This document shows, one piece after another, positions 1 through 6,333 of a stretch of 24,199 nucleotides of DNA. This stretch comes from CALJIC01 sp039805565 (lineage in GTDB: Bacteria > Chloroflexota > Chloroflexia > Chloroflexales > Roseiflexaceae). The position numbers and the translations under genes are program-made. The notes under the pieces are model-generated. The model was not told the DNA's origin. It searched no databases and was given only the letters and a program-made list of their open reading frames with translations. The stretch lies in the NCBI GenBank assembly GCA_039805565.1, contig JBDLTZ010000236.1, forward strand, positions 1 to 24,199, written 5' to 3'. Positions within the stretch are counted from its first letter, which is position 1. Every line of letters begins with the position of its first letter.

Positions 1-38
1 ACCGGCCCCCTCGCGCTCCCCCCGCCCGCGGGGCGCTC

Positions 39-280
39 GCGCCCCCTCCGGACCGCCCCCACCGTGCGAGCACTACCAGCCCGACATCACGCCGACGCGA
101 GACTGAGCACGCCCCTCACCAGAACCCTAGCGCCGCGCTCCCGATCCCCGAAGCGCATAGCGCCCCCTCCGGACCTCCCCCGCAGTGCAAGCACTACCAG
201 ACTGACATCACGCCGACGCGAGACTGAGCGCGCCCCTCACCAGAACCCTAGCGCCGCGCTCCCGATCCCCAAGGCCGGGG
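39..280. repeat. Two direct copies of a 121-bp unit
   Basis: The unit starting at 39 (GCGCCCCCTCCGGACC...) recurs at 160 with few changes. Both copies contain GCAAGCACTACCAG-like, ACATCACGCCGACGCGAGAC and AGAACCCTAGCGCCGCGC segments in the same order. The spacing is 121 bp and the copies are directly adjacent, so this is a tandem duplication. The window edge cuts the sequence on the left, so more copies may lie outside. Function is unknown. Confidence 0.8.
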
Positions 281-320
281 GCTCAGCCCGCGTGCCGACC
301 GATATAAGGTCGGGTAGTGC

Positions 321-385
321 ACCCCTTGCGGGGTCCAGGGGCGGCCGAGCCCCGGCGGGGGATGCAAGGGGGCTGGCCCCCTTGC
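321..385. repeat. Two short palindromes (321-334 and 364-385)
   Basis: At 321-334, ACCCC/GGGGT flank a TTGC loop. At 364-373 and 376-385, GCAAGGGGGC and GCCCCCTTGC form a perfect 10-bp inverted repeat with a 2-base centre. Neither is followed by a T run on either strand, so they are not classic intrinsic terminators. They lie downstream of the GT2 gene (minus strand) and could protect or fold the 3' end of that mRNA, or be part of an interspersed palindromic repeat. Confidence 0.6.
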
Positions 386-411
386 CCGGGGCGCGGGGCG
401 GAGCACCCGCA

Positions 412-571
412 GAGAAGACGGGGCACGGGGCGCAGCACCCGCAGAGAAGACGGGGCGCGGGGCGGAGCACCCGCAGAGAAGACGGGGCACGGGGCGCAGC
501 ACCCGCCGAGAAGACGGGGCACGGGGCGCAGCACCCGCCGAGAAGACGGGGCACGGGGCGCAGCACCCGCA
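412..571. repeat. Tandem array of five 32-bp units
   Basis: Units begin with GAGAAGACGGGGC at 412, 444, 476, 508 and 540, each exactly 32 bp apart. They continue as (A/G)CGGGGCG(C/G)AGCACCCGC. A partial unit precedes the array at about 388-411. Differences between units are single-base changes. There are no variable spacers, so this is a minisatellite-like array and not a CRISPR. It lies about 20 bp beyond the stop codon of the GT2 gene. Confidence 0.9.
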
Positions 572-593
572 CGCCCGAGCCACGCGCAGCACC

Positions 594-1481
594 CTAGCTC
601 CCGAGCGACCGCTCCAGCGGCGGCAGTGCCTCCGCCGGCCCCACCGGCTCCACGCCGTACTCGCGGATCAGATCGCCGAACAGCTCCGTCGCGTTGCGCT
701 GACGGTCCGGCACGTTGGTGGGCAGCCCCAGGTGGTAGGTCCCGCTCGGCAGGATGCCGCACCCGCCGTACTTCCGGATAAGGAGGAACTGCGCCACCAC
801 CTCCTCGCCCGCGTGCTGCGGCGGCAGGCGCTCCCACCAGGAGAAGCCGCCCACGCTCAGCAGCTTGGCCCGGTCGTACAGGACGTTGGCGCCGCCCACC
901 CAGGCCACCTTGTAGCGCACCGGGCGCCCATCGGCGGCCAGGCGACGCTCGAGGTGCAGCGGGTTGGCGGCGTTGTTCACCATGTGGCGGTCCCACACCT
1001 GCGCCAGCGTGTCGGGAGAGAAAGCCTCGGGCCGGACCGGGCCGCGCCAGAGCTCGATCTTCTGCTGGTGCGGGCGCACGTCATTGAGGTACTCCAGCCC
1101 GGTGGCCGGGCACCCCACGAAGCCGCACCCCTCGGCGCGCAGCACGCCCAGCATGCGCTCCATCACCGGCGGGTCCAGCAGCACGTCGTCGTCCAGGTAG
1201 TGGACATAGCGCGCCTGGCTCTGCTCCAGCAGGAAGTGGCGCTGCTGCGCCATGCCGAGCCGCGGCATGTTCCGCAGCAGGCGCACGCGATGGCCGCGCC
1301 ACTCCAGCGCCCGTGCCACCGTCTGGATCTCGATGCTGCTCAGGTACTCGGCCGACTCGTCGGTCTGGTCGGCCACCACTACATCGAAGTTGGTGAAGGT
1401 CTGGCCGAGCAGGCTAGTCAGCACCACCGCCAGGCCAGTCTTGCGGTTGCAGGTCGGGATAAGCACGTCGACAAGCGCCAT
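594..1481 (-). CDS. Family 2 glycosyltransferase (GT-A fold)
   Basis: The 295-residue protein begins with a typical GT2 nucleotide-binding start (VDVLIPTCNR, residues 4-13). Residues 97-99 are DDD in HYLDDDVLL, the metal/UDP-sugar binding motif of GT-A enzymes. GGAN at 196-199 and GEE at 225-227 fit the acceptor side and catalytic base region. No membrane segments are seen, so it is probably cytosolic or peripheral. It would transfer a sugar from a nucleotide donor to a glycan acceptor; donor and acceptor cannot be read from sequence. The ATG start has a GGGAGAGGAAG ribosome binding site and lies 12 bp after the stop of the upstream GT4 gene, so the two are almost certainly cotranscribed. It is the last gene of the glycosyltransferase run. 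Confidence 0.9.
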   Translation of the reverse strand: MALVDVLIPTCNRKTGLAVVLTSLLGQTFTNFDVVVADQTDESAEYLSSIEIQTVARALEWRGHRVRLLRNMPRLGMAQQRHFLLEQSQARYVHYLDDDVLLDPPVMERMLGVLRAEGCGFVGCPATGLEYLNDVRPHQQKIELWRGPVRPEAFSPDTLAQVWDRHMVNNAANPLHLERRLAADGRPVRYKVAWVGGANVLYDRAKLLSVGGFSWWERLPPQHAGEEVVAQFLLIRKYGGCGILPSGTYHLGLPTNVPDRQRNATELFGDLIREYGVEPVGPAEALPPLERSLGS

Positions 1482-1493
1482 CTTCCTCTCCCT

Positions 1494-2843
1494 TCATTCG
1501 CCAGCCGACGACCGACGACCGACAACCGACGACCGAGCGGCGCCTGCGGCCTTGGCATGGCCGGCGAGGATCTGGTCGGTGGCTTGCGGTCGGTCGTCCG
1601 TGGCCTGGGCAAGTGACTCGTACAGCGCGGCTGTGCGGCGGGCCACCGTGCGCCAGGTGAACTCGCGCTCGACCCGCGCCCGTGCCGCGCGGCCCATGTG
1701 CTCGCGCAGCCCCTGCTGCGAGAGGATCGTGCGAAGCGCCCCCGCCAGCGCCTCCGGGTCGCGCGGCGGCACCAGCAGGCCAGTGGCGCCGTCCTTGATG
1801 GTGAAAGTGATGCCGCCTACCGCAGAGCCGATCACTGGCCGCCCGCAGGCCATCGCCTCCAGCGGCGTGAGACCGAACGGCTCATACCAGGGGGTCGTCA
1901 CCACCACGTCGCCGGCCGCATAGTAGTGGCGCAGCTCCGAGGGCTGGCGCTTGCCCACGAAGATCAGGCGGTCGGACACGCCGAGCTCTGCGGCCAGACG
2001 CTGGAGCGCTCCGAGCTCCGGCGTGGCCTGCAGGTCCGGGTCGTGGGTCTCGCCGCCCACCACCATCAGGCGCACGTCGGCCAGCTCCGGGTCGGTGAGC
2101 TGCGCCACGGCACGCACGATGTTGCGCACGTCCTTGCGCGGCAGCATGCGCCCGACGTACACCACCAGCCGTCCATCGTGCTCGACGCCGATGCGGCGCC
2201 GGGCATCGTCGCGCGGCGAGGGGGTGAACTGCTCAATGTTCACCGCCGAGGGGATGATCACCACCCGCCCGGGGGCCGCGTCGTAGTCGTCCACCAGCTC
2301 GGCGCGCTCGGCCGGGCACTGGGCGATGATCCGCTCCACATCCCGCACGATCCCGAGCTCGACATCGATCCGGTCGCCGGGGCTGGTGTCGGCCGCGCCC
2401 TGGTGGCGCTGCTTGGTCTTGCCCATCGCGTGGAAGATCTGCACCGCCGGCACTCCCAGCCGCCGCTGGAGGTCGGCCGCGGCCCAGCCTGACATCCAGA
2501 AGTTGCCGTGGAGCACGTCGTAGCGCGCCCCGTCGCGCAGCATGAAGCGCAGCAGTTCGTCGCGGAAGGTGGGCATGTGCGGCCAGATGTCGTCCTTCGG
2601 GATGAAGTGCGCCTGCCCGGCCGCGAGGTGGACCACCCGGACGCCATTGTCCAGCGGCACCACCTCGGGCGCGGCGGCATCGTCGCGCCGGGTGAAGATA
2701 TCGACGCTGTAGCCCAGCTGCCCCAGGTTCCGGCTGACCTCGTCCACGTAGACGTTCTGGCCGCCGGCGTCCAGCCCGCCCAGCAGCGCGAGCGGGCTGG
2801 CGTGCTCGCTCAGAAAGGCAACTCGCAGGCTCTTCTCTTTCAT
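1494..2843 (-). CDS. Family 4 glycosyltransferase, sucrose-phosphate-synthase/MshA-like
   Basis: This 449-residue protein has a GT-B fold: an N-terminal domain with the GGQNVYV motif (residues 27-33) typical of sucrose-phosphate synthase and MshA-like GT4 enzymes, and a C-terminal Rossmann domain. The domain has VYVGRMLPRKD at 228-238 and the E-x7-E motif (E321, E329, in EPFGLTPLEAM), which binds the nucleotide-sugar donor with retaining chemistry. The ATG start is preceded by AGGAGAAGT. The conserved domain ends near residue 412. Residues 413-449 are a tail (ATDDRPQATD..., RSSVVGRRSS) encoded by an inverted heptanucleotide-repeat element and resembling the tails of two GT9 genes in this cluster. 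Substrate is unknown. Confidence 0.9.
   Translation of the reverse strand: MKEKSLRVAFLSEHASPLALLGGLDAGGQNVYVDEVSRNLGQLGYSVDIFTRRDDAAAPEVVPLDNGVRVVHLAAGQAHFIPKDDIWPHMPTFRDELLRFMLRDGARYDVLHGNFWMSGWAAADLQRRLGVPAVQIFHAMGKTKQRHQGAADTSPGDRIDVELGIVRDVERIIAQCPAERAELVDDYDAAPGRVVIIPSAVNIEQFTPSPRDDARRRIGVEHDGRLVVYVGRMLPRKDVRNIVRAVAQLTDPELADVRLMVVGGETHDPDLQATPELGALQRLAAELGVSDRLIFVGKRQPSELRHYYAAGDVVVTTPWYEPFGLTPLEAMACGRPVIGSAVGGITFTIKDGATGLLVPPRDPEALAGALRTILSQQGLREHMGRAARARVEREFTWRTVARRTAALYESLAQATDDRPQATDQILAGHAKAAGAARSSVVGRRSSAGE
1505..1618. repeat. Inverted pair of degenerate heptamer arrays in the 3' end of the GT4 gene
   Basis: On the plus strand, CCGACGA-type heptamers run at 1505-1532 (CCGACGA, CCGACGA, CCGACAA, CCGACGA). 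After a spacer of roughly 35-60 bases, degenerate CGGTCGTC-type sequence (the reverse complement) follows at about 1573-1618, including GGTCGGT, CGGTCGGTCGTC and GTCCGTGGCC. The whole element lies inside the reading frame of the GT4 gene and encodes its last 37 residues. Related elements occur at 4048-4138 and 6405-6432. Confidence 0.75.
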
Positions 2844-2912
2844 ACTTCTCCTCCCACGCTGCTCGTGCAGGCACGGCCGGTGGTGATAATGGGTTCTGAG
2901 GATTGTTTCTGG

Positions 2913-3077
2913 GAGGGCTGCGCCCTCCCAGGCCCTCCCGCGTGTTGCCCCGAGGGCTGCACCCTCCCGCGTGCTGCCACGAGGGCTATGCCGTCCCAGG
3001 CCCTCCCGCGCGTTGCCCCGAGGGATATGCCCTCCCAGGCCCTCCCGCGCGTTGCCCCGAGGGATATGCCCTCACCT
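2913..3077. repeat. Array of 39-bp palindromic units between two glycosyltransferase genes
   Basis: Units starting with GAGGG at 2913, 2952, 2981, 3020 and 3059 are spaced 39, 29, 39 and 39 bp apart; the short interval lacks the AGGCCCTCCC segment. Each unit carries a GAGGG(C/A)TNTGCCCTC-type dyad followed by CCAGGCCCTCCCGCGNGTTGCCCC. The first dyad is perfect: GGGAGGGC-TGC-GCCCTCCC at 2911-2929. The array fills the gap between the stop of the upstream GT gene (3087) and the start of the GT4 gene (2843), so its transcript would fold into a series of hairpins. No T run is present. Confidence 0.85.
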
Positions 3078-3086
3078 GGGCCGCGC

Positions 3087-4031
3087 CTACCCGGTCACAT
3101 GGGCGAAGGCGGCGTTCCAGTCACGCACGAAGCGCTCGATGCCGAAGCGCTCGCGAGCCATCTCGCGCGCCTTCGCCCCCATGCGCCTGGCAAGCTCGTG
3201 GTCGGCCAGCAGACGCCGCATGCCATCCAGCAGGCGCTCAGGATCGCAGGAGACGAAGCCGCTCACACCATCCTCGATCACCGTGGGCAGCTCGGTCGTC
3301 GCCAGCGCCACGATCGGCATGCCGATATGCATCCCCTCGATCACGGCGAGCGGCAGGCTGGTGTAGCGCATCGGGCTGTAGAGGAAGCGGTACTCGGCGA
3401 AGCGGCGGTGCATGTGGCGGTACTCCAGGTCGCCGAGCCCGCCGAGCTCCTCAGTCTGCATGCCGGCGCAGGTCAGCGGCACGCGCTCGCGCGCCCATAG
3501 GTACAGGTCGTAGCCCGCGATCCGCGGCCGCTTCTGCATGCCGTTGATCACCGTCAGCCCCTGCTCGCGCCGCCCGTCGTACAGCGCGCGCGGGTCGATC
3601 GCGACGCTGTGCTCGATCACCACGGTGGGCGTGCGGCGATTGTCCCACATCAGCCGGTTATAGTGCGTCACGTGCACCAGCAGCACGTCCGGGTCATCCA
3701 CCGGGTGCGGCGTGTCCGAGGCGTGCGGCTTCGGCGTGTTGTGCTCGAGGTAGATCTTCGGCAGGCGCCGCTGCTCCTCGCTCAGGATCTCGTACTGGTC
3801 CTGCGTGTAGTTCCTGGGCGTCTGGAAGACAATCAGGTCCAGGTCGAGGTTCCGCACCTCATCGGCCGGCACCTCGCGCATGTACGGCGGGATGTCGAAA
3901 GCCGGCGGGCGACCGCCGTACCCTTCGCCGCGGTCGGGGCGCACCGGCAGGTACCAGTCGTGGTCAGCGCGGGCCAGGGCGTTGAGGTAGCTGCCGTGGA
4001 TGTGCCAGATCAGGATTTTCAGGCGGCGCAT
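3087..4031 (-). CDS. Glycosyltransferase, GT4-like (GT-B fold), divergent catalytic motif
   Basis: The 314-residue protein is preceded by a strong GAGGGAGC ribosome binding site. The C-terminal half contains LPLAVIEGMHIGMPIVALATTELPTVI, which matches the donor-binding loop of GT4-type enzymes, followed by DGVSGFVSCDPERLLDGM. The first glutamate of the usual E-x7-E motif is replaced by Thr (YTSLPLAVIEG), so the catalytic site differs from the sister GT4. The N-terminal half (ILIWHIHGSYLNAL) looks like a short acceptor domain. No signal peptide or membrane segment is seen. The gene ends just before the 39-bp repeat array. Its role is probably sugar transfer in the same glycan pathway; substrate is unknown. 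Confidence 0.8.
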   Translation of the reverse strand: MRRLKILIWHIHGSYLNALARADHDWYLPVRPDRGEGYGGRPPAFDIPPYMREVPADEVRNLDLDLIVFQTPRNYTQDQYEILSEEQRRLPKIYLEHNTPKPHASDTPHPVDDPDVLLVHVTHYNRLMWDNRRTPTVVIEHSVAIDPRALYDGRREQGLTVINGMQKRPRIAGYDLYLWARERVPLTCAGMQTEELGGLGDLEYRHMHRRFAEYRFLYSPMRYTSLPLAVIEGMHIGMPIVALATTELPTVIEDGVSGFVSCDPERLLDGMRRLLADHELARRMGAKAREMARERFGIERFVRDWNAAFAHVTG

Positions 4032-4040
4032 GCTCCCTCC

Positions 4041-5207
4041 TCAGCGGCCACCGACCACGGACGAGCGACCGCCGATCTCGCGCGCCAGGCCGGTCTCGTC
4101 GGTCGCCGGTCGCCGGTCGTCGGTCGCCGGTCGTCGGTTCCCGCGCGACAGGAACACGTCCTCGCAGGTGGCGAGCACGGTGGCGGTGGGTAGGGCGCGC
4201 AGCGCCGCGGAGGGGTCGGCGCCCTCGCCCGCCAGCGCCAGGGCGTCGATCGCGCGGTGCCGCTCACTATCCAGCGGCGCCCACTGCGCGGGACGGCTCG
4301 GACCAAACAGCACCACGCTCGGCGTGCGCGTGATCGACGCCAGGTGCGAGGCGCCAGTGTCGTTGGTGACCAGCAGGTCCAGCCGGTGGAGCAGCGCGGC
4401 GAAGGTGCCGAGGTCGGTGGCGCCGGCCAGGTCAAGCACCGGAAAGCGCACCGCCCGCACCACCGATTGGGTGATCGCGCGCTCAGCCTCGCCGCCGGTA
4501 AGCACCACCCGCGCCCCGCAGCGGCGGTGGAGGGCATCGGCCAGGGCGGCGAACTTCTCCGATGGCCAGCGGCGGGCGGGGTCCTTCGCGCCCACGTGCA
4601 GCCCCACCAGCGGGCCGCTCCTGGGGCTCAGCCCCCCGAGCATGGGGCGCGCGCGGCTGTGGTCGTACGGGGTGACGGTGAGCTGCGGCGGGGTGGGCGT
4701 GGCATCTGCGCCGAGCTCCCCCACCAGCCGCAGCCAGCGCCCGGCCTCGTGCTCGCCGTCCTGGTAGGGCAGGCTGTGCGTCAGGCGGGCGTCGTCGCCG
4801 CGGCGGTAGCCCAGCGTGAAGCGCGCCCCCAGCTCGGCTACGAAGCCGTTGCTCACCGTGCCGTCGCCGTGCATCTGAATGGCCAGATCGTACCGAGCGG
4901 CGCGGGCCTCCTGCAGAAACGCTTCGGTGCGCGCCTGGTCGTGCGAAACCTCGCGGATGCCGGGGTAGCCGGGGAAGTGCAGCAGCCGGTCGATCGCCGG
5001 CGCGCGCCGCACGAAGTCCTCCGTCCACGGCAGCCCGATCAGCGTCACCTGAGCCTCCGGGAAGCGCGCCCGCAGCGCCTGGAGCGCCGGCAGCGCGCAG
5101 ATCAGGTCGCCGAGGAACAGCGAGCGGTAGACGACGATCGTTCGAGCCTCGAGCAGCGAGGCCTGGTTCGTAAGGCCCGCCGTGGCCTGTGTGCTCTGAT
5201 CAGTCAT
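4041..5207 (-). CDS. Family 9 glycosyltransferase (heptosyltransferase-like)
   Basis: The 388-residue protein has the GT9 N-terminal motif VYRSLFLGDLICALPALQALRARFP (about residues 26-50), a central VGLHVGAKDPARRWP segment and the C-terminal VTNDTGASHLAS motif that binds the nucleotide-sugar. Homologues include WaaC/WaaF-type ADP-heptose transferases, but the sugar here is unknown. I chose the ATG at 5207 because GGAGAGAGCA precedes it; an in-frame ATG at 5249 lacks a good site and adds a non-conserved leader. Residues 357-388 form a repeat-encoded tail (RRPATDDRRPATDE...RSSVVGGR) like those of the GT4 gene and the GT9 gene at 6334. The stop is 9 bp before the next start, so it is cotranscribed. 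Confidence 0.88.
   Translation of the reverse strand: MTDQSTQATAGLTNQASLLEARTIVVYRSLFLGDLICALPALQALRARFPEAQVTLIGLPWTEDFVRRAPAIDRLLHFPGYPGIREVSHDQARTEAFLQEARAARYDLAIQMHGDGTVSNGFVAELGARFTLGYRRGDDARLTHSLPYQDGEHEAGRWLRLVGELGADATPTPPQLTVTPYDHSRARPMLGGLSPRSGPLVGLHVGAKDPARRWPSEKFAALADALHRRCGARVVLTGGEAERAITQSVVRAVRFPVLDLAGATDLGTFAALLHRLDLLVTNDTGASHLASITRTPSVVLFGPSRPAQWAPLDSERHRAIDALALAGEGADPSAALRALPTATVLATCEDVFLSRGNRRPATDDRRPATDETGLAREIGGRSSVVGGR
4048..4138. repeat. Inverted pair of heptamer arrays in the 3' end of a GT9 gene
   Basis: Four degenerate heptamers of the CCGACGA type lie at 4048-4075 (CCACCGA, CCACGGA, CGAGCGA, CCGCCGA). After a 21-base spacer, six heptamers of the inverse type lie at 4097-4138 (CGTCGGT, CGCCGGT, CGCCGGT, CGTCGGT, CGCCGGT, CGTCGGT). 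The element is translated as the C-terminal tail of the GT9 protein. The layout is the same as at 1505-1618. Confidence 0.85.
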
Positions 5208-5229
5208 TGCTCTCTCCACGCTCGCAGCG

Positions 5230-5271
5230 CCTCGCGCCTCGCGGCTCACAACTCAAGACTCAGCGCTCACG
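5230..5271. repeat. Six degenerate heptamers of the NCTCNNN type
   Basis: CCTCGCG, CCTCGCG, GCTCACA, ACTCAAG, ACTCAGC and GCTCACG follow each other without gaps. The array spans the stop codon (5253) of one GT9 gene and the gap to the next gene start (5207), so part is coding (the end of ...VVSAES) and part intergenic. It is a second heptamer family, different in sequence from the CCGACGA/CGTCGGT arrays. Confidence 0.7.
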
Positions 5272-6323
5272 ACGCGCTGCTCCAGCAGCGAAAGCGCCGC
5301 CTCCACTACCTCCCCGGGCGAGATGTCCAGGCAGGGGTGGCCTATCGGGCACTGGAACAGGTAGCACGGCTGGCAGGGGGTTGGGCGCCGCAGCAGCACG
5401 TGGCGCGTGGTGCGCGGGCGCCACTGCTCCTCGAGCTCGGTGCCGGCGTACAGCACCACCGCCGGAGTGCGTGTGGCGTCCGAGAGGTGCATCGGCAGGG
5501 TGTTGTTGCACACCACCAGCGCCGCGCGCTCGATCAGCGCCGCGTACTCGGGTAAGGTCGTGCCGCCCAGCAGGTAGGCGGCGCCCGGGGCGTGGGCCCG
5601 CAGCGTGTCGAACAGCGCCGCCTCGCGCTCGACGCCTGTCACCAGCACCTGGAGCCCCTGCGCCGTCAGCACCCGCACCACCTCGCCAAAGCGCTCGGGT
5701 GCGTAGCGCCGGGCCTGCGCGCTCGCGCCGGGGTGCGCCAGCACGTACGACTCCCCGGGCTCGATGCCGGCCGCGGCGAGGATCTCAGGCGCGGTGTGGC
5801 GAGCTTCCTCCGGCACCCGCACCATCAGCCGCCGGTCGCGCGCGCCGAAGCCGAGCATCTCCACCAGGCGCAAGTTGCGCTCGACCTGGTGCAGCTCATC
5901 GGGGGCGCCGCGCAGCTCGTGGCTCAGCACGCGCCCGCCGAACTCCTTCGACTCACCGGCCCGCAGCGGGATGCCGGCCAGGTAGCAGGCGTACCCCGGC
6001 CCGTGCGGCCCCTGGCTGAACGAGGTGAAGATCAGCGCGGCGTCGAACTGCCGCTCGGCCAGCACCTCCACCAGCTGCCGCTCGCGCGCTAGGTCGAAGG
6101 GCATATGCCCCATGTCCTGCCAGATCGCCTTCCAGGAGATCACGTCGTCCAGCCACGGGAGCAGCGGCGCCGCGGCCGCCCCGCCGGGGCTGGCGAGCAG
6201 CGTCAGGTGGGCCTGCGGCGAGCTCTCCTTCACCGCCCGCAGCGCCGGCCCGAGCATCACCACGTCGCCCAGGTTGTCCATCCGCACCGCCAGGATGTTG
6301 CGGGCCGCGAGGAAGTCGGTCAT
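5253..6323 (-). CDS. Family 9 glycosyltransferase with four-cysteine motif (paralogue 2)
   Basis: The 356-residue protein carries the GT9 start ILAVRMDNLGDVVMLGPALRAV, a VLAHPGASAQARRYAPERF segment and VVCNNTLPMHLSDATRTPAVVLYAGTE. Near the C-terminus it has C-x2-C-x4-C-x5-C (PCQPCYLFQCPIGHPCL), shared with identical spacing by the neighbouring gene at 6334, so the two are tandem paralogues. The start at 6323 is preceded by AGGAGCGAAGCC. The alternative ATG at 6362 would overlap the upstream gene and adds a non-conserved leader. It is probably a cytosolic inverting transferase using an activated sugar, heptose or other. The stop is 45 bp from the next start. Confidence 0.88.
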   Translation of the reverse strand: MTDFLAARNILAVRMDNLGDVVMLGPALRAVKESSPQAHLTLLASPGGAAAAPLLPWLDDVISWKAIWQDMGHMPFDLARERQLVEVLAERQFDAALIFTSFSQGPHGPGYACYLAGIPLRAGESKEFGGRVLSHELRGAPDELHQVERNLRLVEMLGFGARDRRLMVRVPEEARHTAPEILAAAGIEPGESYVLAHPGASAQARRYAPERFGEVVRVLTAQGLQVLVTGVEREAALFDTLRAHAPGAAYLLGGTTLPEYAALIERAALVVCNNTLPMHLSDATRTPAVVLYAGTELEEQWRPRTTRHVLLRRPTPCQPCYLFQCPIGHPCLDISPGEVVEAALSLLEQRVVSAES

Positions 6324-6333
6324 GGCTTCGCTC

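Larger units (their letters stand above)
1..593. other. Gene-free, repeat-rich region left of the glycosyltransferase cluster
   Basis: No convincing gene is seen in this 593-base stretch. It holds a 121-bp direct repeat, two short hairpins and a 32-bp tandem array, described separately. Open frames exist on both strands, but they run through 32-bp repeats (32 is not a multiple of three), have no ribosome binding site and encode Ala/Arg/Pro-rich low-complexity sequence. They are best explained as GC-rich frames without stops. The stop codon of the neighbouring GT2 gene is at 594. Confidence 0.7.

Noticed and set aside
64..597. Open frames on both strands through the left repeat region
   Set aside because: They run through 32-bp repeats that shift frame from unit to unit and encode low-complexity Ala/Arg/Pro sequence without start signals.
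412..3077. CRISPR array as an explanation of the 32-bp and 39-bp repeats
   Set aside because: Units are directly adjacent with no unique spacers, and no cas genes are present.
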